NCBI GenBank assembly: GCA_029785235.1
Contig: JAFMAA010000004.1
Coordinates: 78,433 to 142,432, forward strand
DNA length: 64,000 bases
Direction: 5' to 3'
DNA from: Nitrososphaerota archaeon
GTDB taxonomy: Archaea > Thermoproteota > Nitrososphaeria > Nitrososphaerales > UBA183
Shown here: piece by piece, positions 15,869 to 24,546 of the stretch
How positions within the stretch are numbered: position 1 is the first letter of the stretch
How the letters are laid out: each line of letters opens with the position of its first letter
Position numbers and translations under genes: made by a program
Notes under the pieces: model-generated
What the model was told of the DNA's origin: nothing
The model's input: the letters and a program-made list of their open reading frames with translations, nothing else
Databases searched by the model: none

Positions 15869-17260
15869 AAGAACGCCTAGCCTCTCACTTGCATTGAGTA
15901 TCCTGTCGGACCACTCATCGGGCGCGCACTCAAGATACTTCGCTATGTACTTCATTTCGAGTCTATCCTGCCTCAGCCGCATCGCAGCAGCCGCGAGGTT
16001 CGCATACACATTCGCTTTGTCGTTGCGTTCCATTCCTTCCGCCAAGCTCTCCGCTCGGTCGAAGTAGTCCGTTGCGAGCTTGGTGTAGCTGAGCATCCAC
16101 TCGGCCTCTCCAAGGTTCTTCAGCGCGACCGCGAGCCTGTACTTGTTCAGCATAAGTTTGTAGGCAGCCACCGCCCGTTTCATCTCAGCTACCATCAGCT
16201 TGGGATTGTGGTTCCGCCGGTGGACCACCGCTAGGTCCTCGTGAAGGATACCTTTGGACTCCGGGGCAAGGTTCGAAAGCTGGAGGCAGCCTTTGAACAG
16301 CAAGGCCTGTATATCCTGTCTACCGTACTTCTTCAGCGCATCGTCGAGTTCAGGGTTGAGGACGACTCCCGCAGCGGCATCATCAGACCCGATCAGTTCG
16401 CTGAGCAATCTGCAGGCTTTCGTTGCATCATCGAGGTTGTACTCGAAAGGGAAGCCATCATGTATCAGGTTCTTCCGTGTCTCCCACTGCCGACCGTCGA
16501 ACCATGCTATGGAAGCAATTGACAGCATGTGGTTCGCGAAGACTTGGAAGATTTCTGTTGGCTCTGATAGCTCCTCACCAAGAACCTTCCCCGTCTGCGA
16601 GTAGTCTCCGATTTCGAGGAGCAACTCCTTACAAAGCCGCTTGAACTTGAGCCAGAACTCGATTCTCTCGGGGATAATGTCCTCTATCTTCGCGTTGAGC
16701 CATATCCATTCAATCACACGCGAATTCCCCCTCTGCCGGATTCTGTCCTTCAGCAGGGCAGTCTTCACTTGGAGCTCGTTCGTCAGAGGCGGTTCCTCAT
16801 GTGGGGAGAAGACGGATGAATACGGTTCTACGTGACCCTCGTCCTTCATTCGGCTTTGGCTTTTGAAGAAAGTGTTGGCATATCTTTCGCGGAGGAGGTT
16901 CTGCACGTTCCTCCTGGTGTATCTATTGTCTTCCTTGGATTTGGTTTCGAGTTCCCTGACGGAGACCCCTTCAGTTTTGAGCATAGAGATTAGACTCGCC
17001 CTCGTCACTGTCCTCAGTTGCCGTGCTCCATCAATGCTGTCCAGAACCTCTCTCGTCACATGACGGAAGAAGCCCAGGATGAACACCCTCTTAGACATGA
17101 ACAGGTCCTCCAGCTGATATCCCGCCAGGACTTCCGGGTTGCCGTCGTTCTTCCAGAGATTCACGATTTTGTCGAAGTTTTGGGCCCCCCACCTGTCGAA
17201 CGCGGCCATCACTGCTCGCCTCAGCTTTAGACGGATCTCGTCATCGGTTTCTTCTTTCAT
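15851..17260 (-). CDS. Large helical repeat (TPR-like) protein, 469 aa
   Basis: The N-terminal third has a basic helical region with RELETKSKEDNRYTRRNVQ, the rest is all-helical, and the C-terminal part (about 370-450) reads as TPR-like pairs (KYRLAVALKNLGEAEWMLSY, then NDKANVYANLAAAAMRL). No enzymatic motif is seen. ATG 17260 is favoured over the longer start because the extra N-terminus looks non-coding. It is divergent from the helicase-nuclease gene with only a tiny gene between them. TPR proteins of this size often serve as sensors or scaffolds in defence clusters; here that is only context. Confidence 0.65.
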   Translation of the reverse strand: MKEETDDEIRLKLRRAVMAAFDRWGAQNFDKIVNLWKNDGNPEVLAGYQLEDLFMSKRVFILGFFRHVTREVLDSIDGARQLRTVTRASLISMLKTEGVSVRELETKSKEDNRYTRRNVQNLLRERYANTFFKSQSRMKDEGHVEPYSSVFSPHEEPPLTNELQVKTALLKDRIRQRGNSRVIEWIWLNAKIEDIIPERIEFWLKFKRLCKELLLEIGDYSQTGKVLGEELSEPTEIFQVFANHMLSIASIAWFDGRQWETRKNLIHDGFPFEYNLDDATKACRLLSELIGSDDAAAGVVLNPELDDALKKYGRQDIQALLFKGCLQLSNLAPESKGILHEDLAVVHRRNHNPKLMVAEMKRAVAAYKLMLNKYRLAVALKNLGEAEWMLSYTKLATDYFDRAESLAEGMERNDKANVYANLAAAAMRLRQDRLEMKYIAKYLECAPDEWSDRILNASERLGVLSRRLL

Positions 17261-17331
17261 CTGGTTCCCACCGCAAAAAAGAAGGGGAGGGAAAAGGTTG
17301 CCCTTTTCCCGCTCTTCCACGATCCGGTTCC

Positions 17332-17475
17332 CTACTCCTCACCACGGGATGAGGCGTAGGTCTCCGTCTCGGGGTTCAGCTGCTCCGACCTGTTGTCCAT
17401 CGAGTCCTTGTACTCTTGACTCGTCGGATTCAGGGCGTCGCTGCGCTGGTCGTTCGGCGTTCTTTCGTGCCCCAA
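17332..17475 (-). CDS. Small hydrophilic repeat protein, 47 aa
   Basis: TTG at 17475 opens a 47-residue frame with an internal repeat: NDQRSDALNPTS near residue 8 and DNRSEQLNPET near residue 27. Small acidic proteins built from N-x-RS-x-x-LNP units occur in several bacteria and archaea and may be disordered stress proteins; I recall the pattern but cannot name a family. GAAGAAAG lies just upstream as a ribosome site. It occupies the gap between the TPR-like gene and the helicase gene and is too short for normal gene callers. Confidence 0.55.
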   Translation of the reverse strand: MGHERTPNDQRSDALNPTSQEYKDSMDNRSEQLNPETETYASSRGEE

Positions 17476-17644
17476 CTTTCTTCAATGGGCGAAAGAGGTC
17501 CGATACGACAAAAGGAAATCGGAAACAAAGACCTGAAATCAGGGGATTTGCCTAGCCTGGCCTCCCCGCGAGAGAGAGCAGCACGAAGAGAGACGTTATG
17601 GAACTTTGATTACGTTATAAGCACCAACGTTCCGCCGACTGACG

Positions 17645-20371
17645 TTGCCCGAACCGGACGAGTTCGAAAGGACAGTCAGTTCGGTGCTGTCGTCAAGCGC
17701 ACAAGCTCAACTCGTCATTGCCGCCGCGGGTTCTGGAAAAACGAAACTCCTTGTCGAGACTCTCAGCCGAAGAATCGAGGAGAACACCATCGACCCCTTG
17801 AGGAACAACGTCGTGGTGTTTACTTTTACGAACAACGCCGCCGATGAACTGATGGTCAGGTTATCAAGTGCCCTAGATTCGATTGGTAAGCGGGCTCTGC
17901 TCAGTCACATCTTCATTGGAACAATACATGGCTGGTGCTCTGAATTCCTACGAGAGAGTGGCCTTCTAGCTAACACGAAGGTCGTCGACGAGCTCGAGCA
18001 GGCACAGATGGTGCAACGCGTCTATTCCATTCTCAGGCTCGAACAGCTCTACAACGGACGAAATCGGTTTGATCGAATTGAACAGTTCCTTCGCGACCTG
18101 GAGTTTTTCAACAACGAGCTGCTGAATCTAAACGACAAAGTGGTTCCGGACAACGTTCGAGAAGCGATAGATGGTTACCAGCGTTTTATTCGGACGCAGA
18201 GGCTCTTGGATTTCGGGACGCTCATCAGAGAAGCAATTGAGAGGTTCTCACGTGGCGGCAACGAAGAGAAGCCGTTCGACGTCTATGTGGATGAATATCA
18301 GGACGTCAATCCGGCCCAAGTCGAGCTTCTAAAATCGATGATGAGAGTTGATGGATCCCGTTTGACCGCCGTGGGTGACCCTCGACAGGCGATTTACCAG
18401 TGGAGAGGCGGAGACGTAAGCCGAATCATCTCCTTCTCAAGGGACTTCAAAGGCGGGAAATCCCACGACCTTACGGTGAACCACAGGTCGCACTCCGGCG
18501 TAGTAAGCTTCGCGAACGCTGTGGCAAAGGACATGCAATTCCTCCATGGCTTCAGAGTCAAAGATATGAAAACGAGTCAGGCTAGGGCCGACCAGGCGAC
18601 TTCAGTAATCGGCGATACTGAATCATTTCCAAACGAAGACGCAGTTGTTCATCTGATTCATGAGCTTGTAAGAGAAGGGGTTCGACCCGCGGACATAGCA
18701 GTTCTGATGAGGTCGGTCCTGAGCTATGGCCAGGTCCTAATGGAGGGACTAGGCGCAAAGGGAATCCCCTACTTCTCACCCAACAAGAACGCAGGCACGC
18801 GTTTCGTTGAGGAGTTCATGTTGTCCATCATCAATCTTGTTGGACTCATAGCGGACAACCCCACGCCCGTAAACCGGGCAGACGCCGATGACTTGCAGCT
18901 GCAGGTGGATGACGCCCTGGCGAAGATCTCCAGATATACAAAAGTGAAGGACACTCATCAAATCCACATAGCGGTCAGGGCTTGGTTCGAGGAACTCACC
19001 AAGGACCCGGTCCACCCGCGGAACGAGAGGTACAACTTCCGTCAGCAGCTATTCAACTTCTGCCAGAATCTGGGACTGAAAATCAAAGAGGAAGACGTAG
19101 AGATACAAGAGGGATTCGCGGCAATAACCCAGATTATGAGAGCAATTGAAGAGGCATATCGCCGACGATATCTGGGCGGTTATCACGTCCGCTCCTCTCC
19201 CTTAGACGTCTTCACTCACAACATCCGCTGGCAACTGGAGAACCAGCTAGAGAGATGGTCTGAGACGGGAATGAACATCAGCAGGGCGAACGCTGTCACC
19301 GTTTCTACCATCCACGCCGCCAAAGGTCTGGAGTGGCCTGTCGTCATCGTCCCATATCTCTGGAACAGACGATTCCCCCTTGCCACCACCGGTCATGAAA
19401 CCTCTTTTCCCGATAGTGTCGCTGGGAGGTATGGAACCACGCTAGGAGATGAAAGGAGGCTTTGGTATGTAGCGGTAACTCGCGCCCGCGACAGGTTCTA
19501 TTACTTCTCAATGCCAGATGACAGGCATTCCGAGAGTCCTTTCACCTATGAGAGCGTGCTAGGCAAGGGCGGGCCGGAGATGGTCGTTGGCCGTTATGAT
19601 CGGTTCCGAAGGAACCTGTCTGTCATTCAACACCACGACAGGCCTAGCTACTACAACGTGGGCGTCACCGATTTCCTGCTGTTGCTCGAGTGCCCCTACC
19701 AGTTCTTCCTAAGGAAAGTTGTGGGAGTCGACGTGCCTGTTGGGGAGGAGTTAGGAGCAGGCAACATCGTTCACAGGGTTATTCAGAGAATAGCACAGGG
19801 AGAGAACCCCGCACACATTGACGACATTGTGAGAGAGGAGGTGTACCTACCCCTGGGCGAGATAGAACACGAACGTAGAATCAGGGGCTCGGTCAAGTCC
19901 AAGGTTCAGAGGTTGGTCCAGTCAGGCATCCTGGGCTCTATGGACGATGTGGAATACAAATTCAATTTCAAAGTGAGGGAAATGGTAGTCAATGGTATCG
20001 TGGACGCGGCAAGGATGAAAGGGAAAGCATTGGAGCTGATTGATTGGAAGTATTCCGTTCACAAGGAATTCGAACCCAGGTATCGAAACCAGCTTGGAGT
20101 ATATGCATACGGGCTCCGGTATTGCGGAACATCCGTAACAAGAGCGAGCCTGTATGACCTGAGCGTCAAAGGGACACCCGAAATCGCCGTCGACGTCTCC
20201 CAGAAGACCGTTGACAGCTTAATCAACAGGGCAGAACGAGCCTTTGGTCGTCTGGCCGGAAGTGACCCCTTTACAACTCCAAGCCCGTCCAGCTGTGCCG
20301 CCTGCGACGTCTCCCAGGTTTGTGCAGACGCTATCATCGCCAAGAAGGTCAAGAAGAGGGGCATGACTTAG
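17645..20371 (+). CDS. UvrD/Rep-type helicase fused to a PD-(D/E)xK Fe-S nuclease
   Basis: A 908-residue superfamily 1A helicase with all motifs in order: Walker A AAGSGKT (about 27-33), TFTNNAADEL, motif II VDEYQD (about 215), GDPRQAIYQWRGG, VNHRS, TIHAAKGLEWPVV and motif VI VAVTRARD (about 608). The C-terminal domain (about 675-895) is a RecB/AddB/Cas4-like nuclease: GNIVHRVIQ, GIVDAA, LELIDWKYS and NQLGVYAYGL, flanked by LLECPYQFF and CAACDVSQVC, whose four cysteines would bind an Fe-S cluster. It would unwind and cut DNA ends. A TTATAA box at 17615 supports a leaderless TTG start at 17645. It touches the next gene directly. Such fusions occur in repair and in defence systems. Confidence 0.85.
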   Translation: MPEPDEFERTVSSVLSSSAQAQLVIAAAGSGKTKLLVETLSRRIEENTIDPLRNNVVVFTFTNNAADELMVRLSSALDSIGKRALLSHIFIGTIHGWCSEFLRESGLLANTKVVDELEQAQMVQRVYSILRLEQLYNGRNRFDRIEQFLRDLEFFNNELLNLNDKVVPDNVREAIDGYQRFIRTQRLLDFGTLIREAIERFSRGGNEEKPFDVYVDEYQDVNPAQVELLKSMMRVDGSRLTAVGDPRQAIYQWRGGDVSRIISFSRDFKGGKSHDLTVNHRSHSGVVSFANAVAKDMQFLHGFRVKDMKTSQARADQATSVIGDTESFPNEDAVVHLIHELVREGVRPADIAVLMRSVLSYGQVLMEGLGAKGIPYFSPNKNAGTRFVEEFMLSIINLVGLIADNPTPVNRADADDLQLQVDDALAKISRYTKVKDTHQIHIAVRAWFEELTKDPVHPRNERYNFRQQLFNFCQNLGLKIKEEDVEIQEGFAAITQIMRAIEEAYRRRYLGGYHVRSSPLDVFTHNIRWQLENQLERWSETGMNISRANAVTVSTIHAAKGLEWPVVIVPYLWNRRFPLATTGHETSFPDSVAGRYGTTLGDERRLWYVAVTRARDRFYYFSMPDDRHSESPFTYESVLGKGGPEMVVGRYDRFRRNLSVIQHHDRPSYYNVGVTDFLLLLECPYQFFLRKVVGVDVPVGEELGAGNIVHRVIQRIAQGENPAHIDDIVREEVYLPLGEIEHERRIRGSVKSKVQRLVQSGILGSMDDVEYKFNFKVREMVVNGIVDAARMKGKALELIDWKYSVHKEFEPRYRNQLGVYAYGLRYCGTSVTRASLYDLSVKGTPEIAVDVSQKTVDSLINRAERAFGRLAGSDPFTTPSPSSCAACDVSQVCADAIIAKKVKKRGMT

Positions 20372-21712
20372 ATGAACCTCTCGTCTCCCGATCAGATTTG
20401 GGAGACCTCAATAGGCCCTGGAGATCTCCAGGAAGCGTTCAACTACGCCACAATAAGCCTGCCATGGACCTTCGACAGGCTCCACTATCAGAACAAATCT
20501 CCGAAGACAGCTAACATCAGGCTGTTGCATGTTCTTGAGGGGGTCCTTAACCAAGAGATTCTACAGAGGGCGTTGAAAAAGCAGGGCTACAAGTGTGACC
20601 TTGATTGGAGCAACTACAGAGAGAGTGACATCTTCGACTTCGAAATAGATGGAAAGCGCTGCGATGTGAAGACTGGAATAATCTACTCCATCTATGACGA
20701 TAAGGTAAGAAGAAAGCCCTTCTCGCCAGACCTGCTGATCAGGTACAAATCGTATTCTGGGCCTCGCTGGAGGACCTTCTTCCCAATTATGGTCCCTCTG
20801 ACGCAGTTAACACCTGACAAGATGAAAGACACCTACATCTTCGGACTTGCCAAGACCGAGCCAGACTTGACGAAGAGGGTCCCCGCAGTTGGAGATCGGG
20901 GGCTTTGGTGCTCTGCCCCGTACGGAGAAGCGTTCGTGTTCTTCCAGAATACCAATCTCATCAAGGCAAGAGAAGCAGCAGGGAAGGGGTTCTACCCGAT
21001 TCTGGAATACAGGCGAACCCAAGCCAAGATAGACGAAGACTCGACTGGCATTGAGGTAACGATCTTCGGCGAATGGAACAAGAAGCAGAAGAAGAGCGCC
21101 AAGGTCTATCTCGAACCAGGTCAACGGAAGACTCTCGATGAAGAGTACTCGTCGCTAAGCTGCGTCATGGTCGACCACCCCGCGACCATGGTCGGTTCAG
21201 ACGTTCTGGCGATAAAGGCGAAGAATAATTTCTCGGGTTTCGTCTCGACAACGGTAGACCCCAAGAACATTAACGACTCCAGATTCGCGTGGTACGTATA
21301 CCCTGACGGGTTCGTGAATCTGAGGGTCCCTGACGACTACAAGGTCTACTGGCTCGGGCACATTTCGTTCAACGAGTTCGCATCGACCTTCGCCAATTAC
21401 CCCTCGCAGTTCATCCCGAACGGCGCGAACATGGACGAGAACACTCCCGGGAGACTTACTCCGAAGCTGAAGGAGAAATTTATCTCCCTTGACAGGAGGA
21501 GAAAGAAGGCCATAGATGCCGGGATTAAGGTCCCATGGCCCGAGTTCTCATCACTCGTGAAGAGGAGTGTGGTTAACGCGGGGATAATGGTCTGCGCAAA
21601 CAAGTTCCCCAGGCCTATTGGCGGGGCCTGCTACCAGTACCCGCCATATGCTCTGCTTGAAGGGGCACTATACGTTCTACCGAGGGACCTTCACACGATG
21701 TCTTCATTGTGA
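20372..21712 (+). CDS. Putative restriction-endonuclease-like protein, 446 aa
   Basis: The gene starts at the base after the helicase stop, so the two are co-expressed. The only enzymatic hint is ESDIFDFEIDGKRCDVKTG at about residues 85-103, a D-x(n)-D-x-K arrangement typical of PD-(D/E)xK nucleases (compare I-D-x-K-T-G in restriction enzymes). The rest is a mixed alpha/beta region without named motifs. It converges on the DNA methyltransferase gene with a 22-base overlap, so a nuclease-methylase pairing is attractive. The restriction function is inferred; the protein could also be a helicase cofactor. Confidence 0.5.
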   Translation: MNLSSPDQIWETSIGPGDLQEAFNYATISLPWTFDRLHYQNKSPKTANIRLLHVLEGVLNQEILQRALKKQGYKCDLDWSNYRESDIFDFEIDGKRCDVKTGIIYSIYDDKVRRKPFSPDLLIRYKSYSGPRWRTFFPIMVPLTQLTPDKMKDTYIFGLAKTEPDLTKRVPAVGDRGLWCSAPYGEAFVFFQNTNLIKAREAAGKGFYPILEYRRTQAKIDEDSTGIEVTIFGEWNKKQKKSAKVYLEPGQRKTLDEEYSSLSCVMVDHPATMVGSDVLAIKAKNNFSGFVSTTVDPKNINDSRFAWYVYPDGFVNLRVPDDYKVYWLGHISFNEFASTFANYPSQFIPNGANMDENTPGRLTPKLKEKFISLDRRRKKAIDAGIKVPWPEFSSLVKRSVVNAGIMVCANKFPRPIGGACYQYPPYALLEGALYVLPRDLHTMSSL

Positions 21713-22716
21713 CCCGACCTTTTGGTCAGGTCCTTCTTGAAAACTAAGCAGTAGTGATGGTGGACGTTCGACACATATTCGAATGGGTACCCCCATGACC
21801 CGAGCATCTTGTTGTCCTGCATCCAGAGCTTTTCCTGCTTAAGGACGTACAGATTGCTCAGCTTCCTTGCCAAGTCCCACGCCAGCGGTACCATCTCACC
21901 TTCTGGAGTGAGTATGTTCTGAGCAATCACAACGAGATATCGCTGGTCTCTGAGGACATCGAACACCTGAGCGAACAAGTCATACATGGCTGAAAGGTAC
22001 GCATCGTACTTGTCTATGTTCCCGTAGTCATGTGGACTCTCGCTGTAGTAGGTGTCCAATCCTATTTCCTCCCTCTTCTTCGACTCTGACTTGACGTGCC
22101 CGCGAGATTTCTTCAACATATTCCAATATGGTGGCGACGTTATGCAGAAGTCGACCGAGTTTATTTCGCGGTCCAACAGTAACTTCTTGATATGGCGAGC
22201 GTCTCCCTCGATTACAATCTGTTTAGGATTCTTCTCGTCCGTATCAATGTGGATGGATCTATCTCTCGCAATGTCGGCCCATTTCTTCGAGAGTTCAATG
22301 CCAATTCCACGTCGATTAGTCATCTTGCAGGCCACCAGTGTGGAACCCGTGCCCAGCATGGGATCGAGAACCGTCTCCCCTTTCTTCGTGAAGAAGGAAA
22401 TGAATTCGGCGATGAGCGTTTCAGGGAATTTTGCCGGGTGCAGGACCTCCTTGCTGGTCCGGGAGGGGGGGTTGTGGACGGTCCAACTTCTGGTAAATTG
22501 AACCCATTCTTTGCCTGTCAAATCGTTGAGGTCGTTCCGTGAATCGTACACTCCTCTATCTCCTTCGAAAGTGCCGAACTGACCCACCTTATCCCCGGGT
22601 TTGAGCCCCTTCTCCTTGGCTTTCACAACAGAATTCTTGGGTTTCTTGCGAGCGTCAATGGGGCTAGAAACATCGAAGGCCAAACTCGATTGGTGAGAGA
22701 ATTCCCTATCCGTCAT
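21691..22716 (-). CDS. DNA N4-cytosine/N6-adenine methyltransferase, beta-type order
   Basis: A 341-residue amino-methyltransferase. Motif I DPMLGTGSTL (SAM binding) precedes motif IV TSPPYW (catalytic), the beta-class arrangement. TSPPY with a following W is seen in N4-cytosine and N6-adenine enzymes. It would add a methyl group to the exocyclic amine of a target base using SAM. ATG 22716 is selected: a CTTAAAAG TATA box near 22760 places the transcription start close to it, and AAGGAAGAA precedes it. It overlaps the convergent endonuclease-like gene, suggesting a restriction-modification pair. Specificity cannot be read from the sequence. Confidence 0.85.
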   Translation of the reverse strand: MTDREFSHQSSLAFDVSSPIDARKKPKNSVVKAKEKGLKPGDKVGQFGTFEGDRGVYDSRNDLNDLTGKEWVQFTRSWTVHNPPSRTSKEVLHPAKFPETLIAEFISFFTKKGETVLDPMLGTGSTLVACKMTNRRGIGIELSKKWADIARDRSIHIDTDEKNPKQIVIEGDARHIKKLLLDREINSVDFCITSPPYWNMLKKSRGHVKSESKKREEIGLDTYYSESPHDYGNIDKYDAYLSAMYDLFAQVFDVLRDQRYLVVIAQNILTPEGEMVPLAWDLARKLSNLYVLKQEKLWMQDNKMLGSWGYPFEYVSNVHHHYCLVFKKDLTKRSGHNEDIV

Positions 22717-22811
22717 GGTTTCTTCCTTGTCCAACCATACAAGCATCGTAAGGAGTCTTTTAAGCTCCCACGTTTGCCCCAACAGCGGTTCCACGAGTTA
22801 GCTATGCTAGA

Positions 22812-23468
22812 GTGTTCGGAAGTGCCGTCCACCCGCTGCTCGATGAGGAAGAACCACTATTGAGTCTCAACAGGTTCATCCAGGTAGAAGTCCCAGCTGA
22901 ACAGGTAGCAATCTTCCGTGCCAAATCGAAGGAGAAGATCAAAGCTGAAGGCGGCTGGCCTGGGAGAAACGCTGAGCTGAAAGCGCACAATTTTGTGATG
23001 GCTTGGACCTCCGAATACTCTTGGAGGAGCCTGCTGGATGAAAGGGGCATCAGGCGAGAATGGGCAAGCACATACGTCGGTGCGGTAGAAGGTGCACCCC
23101 TCGACTTCAAACTATGGTTCCAAGGGCAAATGAAAACCATCGGACTGCGAAGCAGGACAATGGCAGACTTGAGCAAGTACCTTGAGGTGCCGTATCCTGA
23201 TGACAGGGTCAGGACTAAGCAATGGGAGCGGGTTGAGGATTATACGATTGCCGCAAGCCTAACTTTCAACGACCCTGGATCGGCGACATCGCGGCTGTAT
23301 GGGGCAATTGAAAAAGAGCGATTCATCCCTATCTTGGAGAAGAACTACGTCTGGCGGTCAAGGAATCAACAGGAGCTCTTTAGGCCCGTGTCTTTGAGTT
23401 ATTTCGATTTCGAGTTGATGAACAAATTGCTTACTACTGCAGACCGGAAAGAGACAGCTTCTCTCTAA
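22812..23468 (+). CDS. Putative nuclease-like hypothetical protein, 218 aa
   Basis: An alpha/beta protein with GRNAELKAHNFVMAWTSEYS, then GAPLDFKLWFQGQMKTIGLR and YLEVPYPDDRV. The spacing G-x-x-AE..., P-x-DF..., IGLRS resembles a restriction-endonuclease-like core (E, D and a basic residue) seen in island genes of Nitrososphaeria, but several catalytic positions are uncertain. It is divergent from the methyltransferase gene and could be a second nuclease of the system. Start GTG 22812 is tentative. Function unproven. Confidence 0.45.
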   Translation: MFGSAVHPLLDEEEPLLSLNRFIQVEVPAEQVAIFRAKSKEKIKAEGGWPGRNAELKAHNFVMAWTSEYSWRSLLDERGIRREWASTYVGAVEGAPLDFKLWFQGQMKTIGLRSRTMADLSKYLEVPYPDDRVRTKQWERVEDYTIAASLTFNDPGSATSRLYGAIEKERFIPILEKNYVWRSRNQQELFRPVSLSYFDFELMNKLLTTADRKETASL

Positions 23469-23598
23469 TTGAAGAGATGGTTCCGCCCCCAGACTAGAGT
23501 GTTGGACGCGATGGAGACAACTTGCTACGCGTTTTGTCTAATGACCCACACTTGTGGGCTTCGTAGCGTTTAATGACGTCTTTCTACTTGGCGCGAGC

Positions 23599-24546
23599 AT
23601 GGTCGCCAAGAAGGGAAGGCCGCCTATGGATGACAGGGCTTGGGTGATCAAGCATCTCAAACCTCTGATGGACGAAGGCAAGTCGATGCAATCCAAGTCT
23701 GCTTCATTGGGGGCGAAACTGCCCACATACGACAAAGGCTACTGGACCGGACTGAAGTTGATGCTTCTCAAGTACTATGTGAGGCCCTATCTAGAAATCC
23801 TGGTCCGACAAGGGAAACGAGTCGCGTACGTCGACCTGTTTGCGGGTCCAGGGCTAGACCTTATCGGCAATAGGAAAGTTCCCGTTCTAGGATCTCCGAT
23901 GATACCCCTAATTATCAAGGACACCCCGTTCAGATTTTCCCAATTCCTGTTCTCCGACACTGACTCCGGCACATTTGGTGCGCTTCAGCAGAGAGTGAAC
24001 ATGGTCGGAGAACTCGATGGAACATGCAGGGTTCTGAACGAGGACGCTAACGCCGTCGTAGGAAAGCTCCCTGGGCTTCTTTCAGAATCAGACCACGCGC
24101 TAGTCTTTCTGGACCCCGAAGGAATGGAATTCGCATGGGATTCTGTGCGGGATCTGGTGAACAACGTCGAGTGTGACCTTGTTATCAACTTCCCCTCTGC
24201 AGGCCTCAATCGGAACCTTCAGTATCGAGAGGCCGAGCCGACGGTGAGGAGATTCCTTGGATTAGGTCCACTGGAACAGATACCTGAGGGCGCGAATGAA
24301 GCCTGGGCGATTGACCGTTACAGGAAGAACTTGGCTTCTATTGGCAAAGACATCTCGATGGAGATTAGGGTAAACAGCGGCCTTTCCTACCATTATCACC
24401 TAATCCCGGCTGTAAGAAAGACCGGGGGCGGCTCTCCCTGGTTCAGACCTATCTTCCAGCCGGCGAAAGAGAGAATCGAAAGAATGTCTGGAAAGGTCTT
24501 GGGGCTCATTGCTGAGCAGATAGAAGGTGAACAGGGGACTCTCTAG
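23599..24546 (+). CDS. tcmP: Three-Cys-motif partner protein TcmP (copy 1)
   Basis: A 315-residue protein of the TcmP family, proteins found beside three-Cys radical SAM enzymes. The N-terminus has KHLKPLMDEGKSM and a KGYWTGLKLMLLKYYVRPYL helix. A Rossmann-type methyltransferase-like core follows, with VDLFAGPGLD (motif I-like) and VFLDPEGMEF (motif IV-like). Its biochemical job is not established. ATG 23599 is used: a TTTAA box near 23570 puts the transcript start at the ATG. It converges on radical SAM gene A, sharing CTAG at the stops. The second TcmP in this window is only distantly similar. Confidence 0.8.
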   Translation: MVAKKGRPPMDDRAWVIKHLKPLMDEGKSMQSKSASLGAKLPTYDKGYWTGLKLMLLKYYVRPYLEILVRQGKRVAYVDLFAGPGLDLIGNRKVPVLGSPMIPLIIKDTPFRFSQFLFSDTDSGTFGALQQRVNMVGELDGTCRVLNEDANAVVGKLPGLLSESDHALVFLDPEGMEFAWDSVRDLVNNVECDLVINFPSAGLNRNLQYREAEPTVRRFLGLGPLEQIPEGANEAWAIDRYRKNLASIGKDISMEIRVNSGLSYHYHLIPAVRKTGGGSPWFRPIFQPAKERIERMSGKVLGLIAEQIEGEQGTL

